Below are positions 1-10,919 of a DNA stretch of 64,000 nucleotides, piece after piece. The stretch's first letter is position 1, and the number at the start of each line of letters is the position of its first letter. The translations under genes were made by a program, and so were the position numbers. The notes under the pieces are model-generated. The model was not told the DNA's origin, did not search any database, and was given only the letters and a program-made list of their open reading frames with translations. The stretch comes from Choristoneura fumiferana (lineage: Eukaryota; Arthropoda; Insecta; Lepidoptera; Tortricidae): the NCBI RefSeq assembly GCF_025370935.1, contig NC_133472.1, forward strand, positions 44,771,308 to 44,835,307. The letters are read 5' to 3'.

Positions 1-3000
1 CCATAACCTATGAAGAAGAAATTAACGGAACCCTTATAGGATCACTCGTGTCTGTCACAGCCATTTTACTGCGGTACAGGACCGATTGAATTGATGGTGG
101 AAGTGTAATGTAAACAAATTAATCTCAAGCATGATTTTGGGGGTAAATTAAAAACTCAAATAAAATTGCAAATTATATCGTGCGTGAGCCGGGTTTTTTA
201 GCCAGTAAGGGTCCGGCACAGTCTAGCTAGACCCCCACTTCCCAGTCATCCATAATGATATTTTCCGGACTATCCGGACGCCCCCATCTCCCATAAAGCA
301 CCTCATATAACATTAAAAAAAACAAGTAAACAAAAGCAAGGACGAATTGTCTTTGCTCCTTAAGGAGACTCGAACCCTCAAACCCAAAAAATGGCAGCGC
401 CTCTGGCGGCGTAAGCAGCAAACTGATCTCATATTAATTTGACACTAACGCTAAAGCGCTCGGTCGTTTTATGCGACAAACGCAATGCTTTTGACACACA
501 TCAATTTTGTATCATTATGCGCATGCGCTTACCGATACGCTCACCGGGTAGTAGGACGATGTTTTGTATTAGTATCATATGAAAATTGATCTGCGTCAAA
601 TTGCGTTTAAATGAAGCATTGTATCACATACAACAAGCGAGTGCTTAGATTAGATGTGATCTGCGTCAAGCATTGCGGAAGCAAATAAGTGCTTTAACTT
701 TACAGTGATTCCTATACGTAGGTATTGATTTGTAACCTATCATAAGTGTGGATCGTTTGGTTACGTATTAAAAAAAAAAGATATAAAAGTTACAAAAAGT
801 AAAAATGATACAGGCACGACTCAATAAAAACTTAACGAAAAAAATTGCATTAAATGTTGAAAAACTAGTGACCAGACGATTGAGAAGACAGAACTGTGAC
901 AGACGGACGGACAGTCAACGGGACCCAAAGATTCCGTCACCAAAAGAGCACCTATCGCACCCTTTGACTACGTAACCCTATAAACTTTACAGTATAAACT
1001 TAGTACAAAGTAATCAAAACATGGGATATAGAGATCCCTGTAAACGAATGGATCTTTGTATCTACGTTGACGACTTGTTTGTTCTTCCCAGCTTTTTAGC
1101 CTTTCCATGACAGAACTGCAATCCAACTTGCGTGCAAGTCCCACGTGTCTGTGCGTCACGTTTTCATGCATAAACAAAGACAAAGATTAGTTTATTGAAT
1201 GAACCTACCTCACAAACTGAAAATTAAGTATGAAAAATGTAGACAGTATGTTAGAATAAAGTTATATTAAATGTGTATTGAGTATGTATGAGAGTTTCAC
1301 AGTCGGCTTAGTGCTTCGGGATTAAAATTACAATTGTAAGCTACTCACAGACAATGCTATAACTTAAATACATGCATATAATATAAATTATAAGAAAAAA
1401 CTGGGGAAAGGTCTACATAATCTGCAATTTTGCATTGAGGGTTTCGGAAAGACCATTCTAGTGAGACCTGATTCAATGGATATTTGACACAAATAAATAT
1501 CAGGGTAGGTACATTCAAAGTCCAAGATATCTTTATACTTTACTGCCTTGTCACTTTCACTTCGTGTTTGAACTTTTGTAAAAAATTGACAGAAGGCATA
1601 GTGACGAGGTACTAAAATGTAAAGATATTTTTAGCCTAGACTGTACTTGAAAATAAACTTGTACGATGCTTCCTTTTATATCTAAATACAAAACACACAC
1701 CTGGGAATAAGGTAGAACTGCTTAGCTAGAAGCTATACCCTCTCGGAATAAGCTGGTATTTTAATTTGCCTCCAGAATATTTAAACATCATACAGAAAGT
1801 ATTGTAGGTACCTAGGTACTTAACACACTTCAAGCAATTAAAAAATGAATTAATTATATTATTCTGCATGCGTATTTATAGTATTATCTGTGAATAGTTT
1901 CTGACATAATTATTTTATTGATAGTTTTATTGTAATTATTTATTGCTATATTATTCGTACATATAAAAACAGTTTTGAGACGCAAAAATACAATACAAGG
2001 GAATACACCACATAATGACACGCAGTAACGTTATAGATTAAATGTAAAAACTGTAAAAATCTAAAAATTAAATGCGAATGCTAAAAGAATCTCAGAGCAT
2101 TTTAAAATACTTAGTAAAAAAAGGAACATAAAAATTATACAATATAAATAGTATTTTCGATAATATTGGCAGTCTTAACACAAATACGTTTTGTCACAAT
2201 AACATTTGAGGGCTGAGGGCCGGCTTCACCATTATCCGATAAGTTCCTTGTATTTTATGTGACACATATATATGATGCCTATATCTATTTTACAACAAAA
2301 ATAATTGTTGATTTTTTTTTTCTCAGTTTTGTATCATTAAACTAGTCGCTGAAAGTTACAATACAACCATGTTTAATAAACTTGTATTTTCAGGAACATC
2401 GGAGAGTAGTGAAATAAGCCCTCAATACAGGACGTTTATATTATAAACTGAACAGCAAGAGCAAGTGGATGTGTCGCACATAATTACACAACAAAATGTC
2501 ACGAATGCTAGCGCTTACGTTCTGATAATATTTGATATTTTATGAACGCGTTCGTGATGTTTACAATACAAAAATTACACTTGAGGGTTTTTTTCACTAT
2601 TCCCGACAATTTCCTAGTATTTTCTATGAAAGGATCAGATCATCATTATCTAGATGCCACTCACACTCCTATAAATACTATTAATGTGAGCGAGATAACA
2701 CGACACGAAGTTCGAATTTGATATTTGGCAGGATACCAGAAATGGCAGGCAGTGGTGCTACAGGCCATTTTTCAGCTACCTTATATGAGTGTCAAAGTGT
2801 GAAAGTAATTAAAACTCTATTAAAACGTTATTCAACGGTAACGATATTTGTAGTATCGAGGTACTAAGAATTATTATGGCGACACCGGCCTACGCACACA
2901 TGTTTATAAAACCGGCCTCACCGGGCGTTTGACTGCGCTCCATCTTTATTTTTTATTTGATCTGAGACTACGAAGTGCAAAATTCGAACTTCGGTATCTT

Positions 3001-6000
3001 GCCGTCCTGCTGACGCTTATACGAGTGAGCGGGACGGTACGAAACGAAAATTTTTCGAATTTGATTGCAAGTTTATAATCTTTCTATGGGCCTCAGTGAG
3101 ACGTTTACTCTGTCCGCTATGACAGTGGTTAGTACTTATACCGCGAGAGGCGCTAGTGTCGCACATTAAGTACACAAAGAAAGAACAAATCTTTAGCTGC
3201 CGATAGTATTTCGAATTTTCAGTCTCTTAAAAAAAATTAGTGGACTTCAAAACTATATTAACCGGTAGTTTAAACAGTGATTGAAAAAAGTTCCGTGGTG
3301 TCACAAAAATGGTCCAAATACGGGTCATTGTATAGTCAGCAGCAGCAGATGAGCGGTTACGGTGCTCAAAATCTTCTGAACACTTATTACCTTGGCAGCA
3401 GTCTTTCACTTCAGCTGCTGACTGTCGCAAAACGGAATGTTTCATACTTTTCTAACTACCAGTTTTGGATTATTTTTGAACTCCACGCAAATACAATAAA
3501 AAATTTGAGCTGCATTTTGTTTTATTCAAGTTTGGCACTGGCCTTAGCTACTCTAGATTTAATTTAATAAATCGGCTTTTTGCCATCTTTATTTTTAACT
3601 ATCAACTATAATCTAAGACAAGTTTTATTTTATTTTTTAGCGCCATATAATAACCCCTTGAAGGAGCTAGTGCATTAGTTTTTGTCGTAGACACGAAACA
3701 AATACTTTTCTAACCAGGCGAGTGCGAAAGGGACGAATGCTTCACATCCGCGATAAAACTCTTTCTGCATTCTGGAGTTAACATTAATATTGCGAGACGA
3801 TTTTTTTTTAATTATCATCTTCCTGGCTGTAGTAGCAAAAATTCTGGCCATTGAAAAAAAAAACCTATAAATCGAGAATAGCTAAGAGCAGCATACATTT
3901 CATGACAATTCGCAAAGCATAAGCACAGAGTAAACATTTCGCGGCAGCTCCTATATCAGCCACCAGATGGCGGTAGCGTACATAGTAAACGAAACAAAAA
4001 TCTTTACTTCACCCTGGTTATGTTAAATAAATATTTTATATGAATGTGAATGAACGTAGGATAAAACGTAGGATTAATACGTTTTTTATTTCGTTATTTG
4101 CAATCAAACTAATCTGCGCTTGAAAACATAATTTAAACAAATAAAATCATCACAAGTAATAAAGAGCTCAATCGTCAACGTCACTGCTGATCTAGCAATG
4201 CCATGTTTATCGACGACATACTCATTCCTTTCTAGGAATCTTGTTGTAATACAACGCTAGCGCAGATGTTTACTTCTAGATTCGGAATTATTTGAGCATA
4301 GTAAAAAGTTTATCGAGTTTTTTAAATATGAATTATGACAAGCAAATTATGATACAAAAGTTTCCTCTAGAAAAAATAGTTCTCTCCTTTCGTTACCAAA
4401 TAACGAGATTGAAAATTCGATATTTTTTTAAATATACGAGTAAAGTAAAGTAATGATACATTTCCATGATTTTTTTTAATGGCAACATGGTAAAGATAAT
4501 TTAGCTGCCCATTTACCTATCGCGAAGCTGATGGTTATTAGTTAGCTACAAATAAGCCTTAGTCTAGTTGGCAGTATTATACTATCTCTAATAATTATAT
4601 ACATCTGATATTTTCGGGTAAAACGGGGAAGACAAAGGATAATAAATAAATATTTTTTTTTATAAATAGCGTTGACAATAAACCTTTTGTAATTGCCAGC
4701 AATAGCAAAACGGATATGAAGATTCAAGGCCGGTTTCATTACTCATTGATAATTTTTATGTGACAGATATAAAGTAATGTCGTCTCTGTTTATTCGGAGA
4801 AAACAAACAGAGGCGACATCACAGATATTATTCACATTATATTTATCAATGAGTAGTGAAATAGACCCTTAGTTTCTACGAGAAAAACCCTTGAAGACCG
4901 AGTCTGTGTCAAAAAAAAAAAGTGCTGCAAATCGACATAATTGCATTTTCATACAAAAAAGTGACAATTATGTGGAAATGTACCACTTGTAACGTTTGCG
5001 GTGTAAGGCTGATAGACGATGTTTTTCGGTCCTTGTCTTGCACTCGACCGAAGAACACATGAGCGAATGAGCTCGCCTAGCCTCAAGCATGTTAAACTTA
5101 CTGGAACGGCTAAGTGGCCCTTTAAAAATCACAGAAATAGAGAAACATATTGAGCATGGTGTGTCCGTTTTGTTATTATCTGTACCTACAAAAAAGTTTT
5201 CACAGAGCTTCCATATTTTTTAAAAACAAAAGAACACCAAAGTCTTACCCGTTTGCCCGTTAAGGCAGTAACGCACGAGTTGACTCAAGCACGAAACGCA
5301 ATCTGCCTCTGAACAGTGGTTTCGTGTGTGAACCTCTTTAAAAATTTTTGAAGTCCTTCGAAGTTGCTTTTGCTTAAATTCCCGCCCCAACTGAGTGGGA
5401 CTTAACTATTTTTTAGAGAATAGGTTCATCACAATTAAAAACGTAAGTATGCCCTTTTGATTTGGCAGTTCAGACGCTAGCATTAGTACACCATTTTAAG
5501 CGCCATCTAGGCAAAGAAATCGGCATTAAGATCCAGTTAAAAAAACCGACACATAAACGTTTAAGGCGGACTTATTACACATTCATTTAGAATTTGCGCT
5601 TAAGTATTAAAAAAAAATATTTACAATAAAATAAATGCTCTTAAGTGGCAAGTTAAGTACTTCAATTTGATCACATAATAATATAAGAGATAAAACAATG
5701 TATCAACTACAGGGTCAGAACGATTACACTACTTACACATATAACATCATGTAATTACTATGTTTCGATATCAAAAACCATTAATATACACATACGAACA
5801 TCGAAATGAGTACCGTCAAATTTGCTACCTACAAATACCATATTCAGTAAATATCCTTTTTGAAAACGCGAAATCTATTGCTCTTTTGTTCCTTGTACTT
5901 AGCTATTCGTAAATAAATCTATATAGTTAATTAATTACACATTAAATTAAACTAAATAAATGATCACAAAGATGTAAAGTTCAGTCAAGTTGTTTGAGTC

Positions 6001-6261
6001 GAGTCTTCTAGAGAATACTTAGTCAACATAAAATTATGGCGTCTGATTCGTTGTACAGTGTGAAGACGGTTTAATATTAGCGCAAGGTTCGGTTCGAGTA
6101 GGCCTTTTAAAGCTGCGTAAATTAAAAAAAAAACTAAATAAATACATACAGCAAAATAGATAAATTTCCTTAGCTTAAATACCCTAGGCTAGACGCTAAG
6201 TCAGTTTTTTAGAAAAATATACAAAATGCAATTTCAATACCAGTCCAGAATCACTTTTCAC
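1..6261. other. Gene-free region left of Eph, copy 1
   Basis: No coding exon that I can support. AT-rich DNA with short dispersed repeats: a fragment with a GGACGGACAG tract at 894-950, two inverted-repeat elements (about 2203-2430 and 4738-4857), and a stretch at 3270-3440 sharing the ATGAGCGGTTACGGTGCTCA and ATTACCTTGGCAG motifs with the foldback element at 13770-14412. The first 200 bp downstream of the Eph stop should be its 3' UTR. Confidence 0.6.
4738..4857. repeat. Short palindromic element (ACTCATTGATAA family), copy 1
   Basis: Inverted repeat of about 120 bp. The outer arms read cattactcattgataa and tatcaatgagtagtga; the inner arms hold gtcgtctctgttt against aaacagaggcgac around a short loop. 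No coding capacity. This is a non-autonomous MITE-like insertion. It recurs at about 29222-29345 in the second copy. Confidence 0.6.
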
Positions 6262-9200
6262 TCACACAAGAAAGCCGTAGGGTCCACTGACGCGAATTTG
6301 AGCACGCATGCTTTGTACACTGTTCATTATCTTCTTCTGGTGGCCGACGAGCGTGACTCCGAGCGAGGCCAGCTGATGCACGGTCAAGTCGACTACAGCA
6401 TCCATGTCAGTGATGCCCGCTGCTCGGAACTTCTCGATGTACCGCGACATCTTGATGCACTCGAGCCATTCTTCCACTGACGAGAACTGGATCATGTCCG
6501 GCGTATCACCCGCCAGAGGATCCGCTGAACGATTCTGAGCGATCTTCCTCAAAGTGTCCGGGTTACGTATGAGTTTATCCAGCGTCTTGACAATGCTCGA
6601 GAAGGTCGGCCGGTGCGTGCGCTCCTTCTGCCAACAATCTAGCATGAGCTGATACACCGCTTCGGGGCAGTCCATCGGCGCTGGCAGACGGTAGCCTTTC
6701 TCTATCGATTTTATCACGTCCTGGTTGCTCCAGTTCCAGTAAGGCCGCTCGCCGAAGCTCATTACCTCCCAGCAGACTATGCCCATGGACCAGACGTCAC
6801 TGGCTGATGTGAATTTTCTAAACGCAATCGCCTCTGGTGCGGTCCATCGCACTGGGATCTTGCCACCTCTCGTGGTGTATGCACCGTCGGCTGTCGATTC
6901 TATCTCCCGCGACAGGCCAAAGTCAGCAATCTTGCAGACTAGCTGGGAGTTGACGAGAACGTTGCGAGCGGCAAGATCGCGGTGGATGTAGTTCATTTCA
7001 GATAGATACTGCATGCCCGTAGCTATGCCACGCAGCATACCCACAAGCTGTAGCACGCGGAATTTCCCGTCATTCGCCCGCAGGAAAGTGTCCAGAGAGC
7101 CGTTCTCCATGAACTCTGTGATGATCATTATAGGGTTGCATTTCGTCACGACGCCCTGGAGGAATATCACGTTGGGGTGTTCGAATTGGCCCATGATAGA
7201 TGCTTCGGCGAGGAAGTCTCTTCTAGCTCTCTCTGTGGAGCCAGGTTTTAGAGTTTTTATGGCTACGTCAATTTCCTGGCCACAGCTGGCGGGTAGCTTT
7301 AGTTTACCGCGGCAGACGTCTCCGAACTCTCCTCCTCCGATGATGGCTTCTATAGTGATGCAGGAAGCGTCTATTTCCCGTGCGAACTCCCTGACGGCTT
7401 GGTTAGGGTCTTCGTAGGTATGTGGGTCTATGTAGGTGCGGGAGCCGGTGCCAGCGAAAAGTGGAGTTGTCGCATTGCTGCTGGTCTTTGCTGGGCGCTC
7501 GGGGCCAGTGTAAACTTCTCCGTTGCGGTAGTTAAGAGCGTTACAGTCGTTAGGTTGTTTTTTGTCGCACTCATCGTCAGCGCGCGAGCGTAGGAAGAGA
7601 ACTGTTGCAATTATGGCAATCACGGATAATACTACTACCGCTACCATCACGCCAGCGACTAGCCTGACCTGGGCACCTTCCTCTTCACCAACGAAGCTCG
7701 TCTCCGGCATTCCAGTGCGCGCGTACACTATACCACTGAACTCCCCCCACCCCTCTTCATTTTGGCTCTAACTCGGATCCCATACTCAGTGTCTCTCCTC
7801 AGTCCTGTAATAATGACGTGAGGATCTTTCGTAATTTTCAGGGTTGTGTTTACTCCTCTTTCAGTGTTGTCTTTAGGAAAACATTTGACTTCAAAACTTT
7901 CTATAGTATCATCAGGGTCTGAGGAATCTAGAGGAGGTGGGTTCCATGCGATAGACAGTTTGTCACTCTCTGCACTAAGAACTCTTAGCTTAGTCACCAC
8001 ACTAACCACTGAGGCTTCTGTAACAGCGGTGATTTCAATTTTCTTCGGAGGTTCACCAGTGAGCTCCGTAACACCATTCTCAGCAAAAACTTGGAATTTA
8101 TATTCTGTCACCGGTTCTAAATTACTTATAGATACTTTAGTAGAGTTGAGTCCGGAAGCAGCAGGGCGGTACTCAACATTGGGCCCACAATTAGTACAGT
8201 GGACTCTGTAAGTGGTGTCGTCCCGGCCACCATTTTTGTGTGGTGGTTTCCAAGCAAGAGATATAGAAAACTGGTCAGCAAATGTGACAGTTAGATTATC
8301 TGGAGCCGACGGTGGTTGTGTGCATGAAACATTTTTAGGATCTTTCTTTGCTCTATAAAATCCGGGTACACATTTACATTGGACTGAAGCATATGCTGTG
8401 GATTCTGAGTAGTCTGGACAGGGAATGCATTGTTCATCTCCAGTGTGTGACTTGAACTTCCCTGGTGCACATTCATTACACACCTGGTTGTGATGGTCAG
8501 GCTCGAAGCCCGCTCGGCATTTACAGGAGCCACTGGGCAGGGTCCACTTGCCATCTCCTTTGCATAGATAAACCGGAGCAGCCTCTCCGGGAGCAGTATC
8601 TGCATTCTCAACACAAGTGCCGTTAGCTTGCTCTATGACTGTTACTTCTCTGCCTGTCGGCGTTGCCGGGAATCTGGCAAAGTTTACCGTAATTTCTGGG
8701 CAAGTTATGTAGTAAACTTTAACGGCGAGTAGAGAGATACACGCGCCTTTGTCTCTGAAGGCGAAATATACACCTCTTTTTGTCACGGCTATGCTTTTTA
8801 CTTCAGTATTTATATCTACCTCGGAGTTTGTGTTAAACCTGCCTTCTCCAGCAGCGATGGGGCCAACTAGTTTATAGCTTTCTGGCTCCCAAGGAGGCTG
8901 TTCCCTAGTTGCGACATCAAACTCATAGTACAGCAAACTGAAAGTCTCTTTGCAGCTCAGTGCATTGCCAGGGAACAGCGAGCAGTCCCTAATAGTGAAT
9001 TTTATCTCAATATATATACGATTTGCGTTCCTGCGCTCGATGAAAGGCGTCCACAGCCAGTTGTTGACGTTGTGGTGAGCGACATCGCACACTACGTAGG
9101 ACCGCCAGTTGATTTGCTTCTCAAAGTTGGTGTAAGACTCCTCGAGCCACCCCGGAGTGCTCGCTTGCGGCCCGTAAGGGAATCGAGTCCAAGACAATGT

Positions 9201-9287
9201 CGCTTCCGTCGTCGTGTCCAGGAGCATAACTTGCTCCCCGCGGGCACCCCACGCCGCCAGAACTATACCCACCCACAAACAAATCAT
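6262..9287 (-). CDS. Eph: Eph receptor tyrosine kinase, intronless, copy 1 (one frameshift)
   Basis: Receptor tyrosine kinase for membrane-bound ephrins, acting at the cell surface in contact-dependent guidance and boundary signalling. Without the frameshift the protein would be 1008 residues in one exon. Order: signal peptide (about 1-17), ephrin-binding domain (about 18-200), Cys-rich EGF-like region (about 205-320), two fibronectin III domains (about 325-535), membrane helix (about 541-566), juxtamembrane tyrosines Y619 and Y625, kinase with Gly loop 651-656, K678, E695, HRD 769-771, DFG 789-791 and activation-loop Y804, SAM domain (about 936-1000), and a hydrophobic C-terminal tail ending FLV that resembles a PDZ ligand. 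All catalytic residues are present. A missing C in a homopolymer near 7750-7753 breaks the frame after about residue 513; the second copy at 30746 is intact there. Start: first Met, followed directly by a signal peptide. I infer one functional gene, with the break being a sequence error. Confidence 0.95.
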
Positions 9288-9503
9288 CTTGACCGCATAA
9301 TAACACGATCAAATTCGACCGTCCACAACAAAGTATCGAAACAGTCACTCACTACATAACTAACGTGTCGACGTTCCAAAACTTCATCGAGATAAAGGCC
9401 CCGTCATTTCGCATTTTCAATGGACGATTGCACTCGCGAAAACTGCACGCCGCGGCGCGACGCGGGCGGAGGTTCACCGCGACGGCATTACGTTGACGAA
9501 CGA
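9288..9503 (-). promoter_or_regulatory. Probable Eph promoter / 5' UTR region, copy 1
   Basis: The 200 bp before the Eph start is the only CpG-rich stretch in otherwise AT-rich flanking DNA. A GC-rich core at about 9445-9490 contains repeated CGCG and GCGGGCGG motifs. The same stretch precedes copy 2 at about 33772-33987, with one base different in the core. I see no clear TATA box; the start site cannot be placed from sequence alone. Confidence 0.35.
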
Positions 9504-9998
9504 TCACGATTTATGTTGTTTTATGTGAGGATTCCGCATTTTTAATTTATATTGATCCTCAGTAAGACTACTCTTGACATGGATGGACGCGCAGTAGTCG
9601 TTCGTGTTGCCTGTCCACTGCATATTTTCACTATCCACATATTCAGTGTTGCCATTTCTACGAAAATTCAGTGCACAGATATCGCTAACTACGACGAACT
9701 TGCGCAGTACTGGGCTACAATCTACGCATGTGTCATATGATTTTAATGTTGGCTTGCCTGGTTTCTGGTTGATTTCATTATAATTTAAATAAAAAAATCC
9801 ATTTGCTTTACATTGCGCGGTGGCGCAAGTAACACAGATCCTTTGTTCTTTTGTTACTAAAAACAACGTAGTGGTTATATTCTCTTTGGTAAAAACTACT
9901 TTCACTTTACTGATAATACTTAGAATTAGATTAACTATACGTATATTGGAGCTATTTATTCGGTAGTTTTCTAGTAGTCTTAATAAATGAATACACAT
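9504..9998 (-). CDS. Hypothetical 164-residue ORF upstream of Eph, copy 1
   Basis: Open frame of 164 residues on the same strand as Eph, ending 217 bp before the Eph start codon. It holds several Cys (a CVTCATAQC cluster and CVDC) but no domain I recognise, no clear signal peptide and an AT-rich first third. The copy at 33988-34482 encodes the same protein, but the two copies are so similar in non-coding DNA that this is not evidence of selection. It may be only the 5' leader or first-intron DNA of Eph. Confidence 0.18.
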   Translation of the reverse strand: MCIHLLRLLENYRINSSNIRIVNLILSIISKVKVVFTKENITTTLFLVTKEQRICVTCATAQCKANGFFYLNYNEINQKPGKPTLKSYDTCVDCSPVLRKFVVVSDICALNFRRNGNTEYVDSENMQWTGNTNDYCASIHVKSSLTEDQYKLKMRNPHIKQHKS

Positions 9999-10752
9999 TT
10001 TAACAAAATGTAGTAAAAACTTAGCTTCATCGTTTCTATAGCTAGTTTCAACAAAACTTATATTTTTTTGATTTCACATTCAAATTTAAGCCATTTGGAA
10101 CGTAAAAAAATATAGGCCTTCCATAAAACAATTCTAGGTCGATTGCGTATTTTCCGAGAAAGGCTAATTTTGTTAGATGTTTAATTTCTATTTTATCAAA
10201 ACTTTACAGATATGGACTCGACGCCCTTCATTGTGACTAAGAATATAAATTTACGTGTAAAAACTAGTTGACTGCATAGTATTATTTTTAAAACATTGGT
10301 AATCGATTTTTTCGGGGTGTTCTTTACTTATCAAGTTTTACCTATTTGTTATCGATTCATCAGTAGGTACTTTTTTAGTCTCCCAAAACGGCATAATCAA
10401 CAAGTAGGACCTACCTATCTAATTCAATGAAATAACTCGACTAGGTAGTTCAAGGAAGCGTAAATATCTACTTATTTTGCACAATCTGCGCTTTGTGGAA
10501 TTCAGCGTGACGTCATCGACTCCATCGACACCGCAGTCTTTGATTTAAAAATAAAACAAGGTCTCTTTTTCAAGTTTATTAAACTGAACACGACTATTAA
10601 CGATAACAAGTTTCGATTGCAGAATTGACTATTATTCTTTATTACTCAAACAAGAGTAATGCTTACTTTGGCGTAGATATACTACGTAAATACATAACGT
10701 AACATTCAGCTAAAATTACATTATTTTATGTTTGCTAACTGACTTGAAGAAC

Positions 10753-10881
10753 CAGCAGGGCTACTACGAAACTTGAAACTCGAAGTTTGCATCGTACCGT
10801 CCCTCTCGCTCTCGTATTACATAAATTAAGTGTCAGAGGGACCGCACGACACGCACTTCGAGTTTCGTAGTAGCCCTGCTG
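10753..10881. repeat. Palindromic MITE, GCTACTACGAAACT family
   Basis: Near-perfect palindrome of about 129 bp starting cagcagggctactacgaaa and ending tttcgtagtagccctgctg. The interior carries CCGTCCCTCTCGCTCTCGTATTA on one side and GTGTCAGAGGGACCG on the other. Members of the same family occur at 13844-13960, 14901-15016, 21455-21580, 35239-35367, 35511-35640, 36582-36698, 44455-44580 and 56333-56452, with half elements at 51828-51892 and 55440-55508. Confidence 0.8.
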
Positions 10882-10919
10882 GGTTGTTTTCTAATTTTCT
10901 TGCCTGCCTACATAATGTT

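Noticed and set aside
968..1183. 71-residue minus-strand ORF
   Set aside because: The matching place in the second copy (about 25110-25300) has a 2 bp deletion that breaks the frame, and the sequence resembles no known family.
3277..3567. 96-residue plus-strand ORF, longer in copy 2 (27725-28072)
   Set aside because: It overlaps repeat-derived sequence shared with the foldback at 13770-14412, and the start differs between copies; no domain is seen.
6226..8211. Several plus-strand ORFs of 60-134 residues
   Set aside because: They are antisense shadows of the Eph coding sequence, repeated in the second copy for the same reason.
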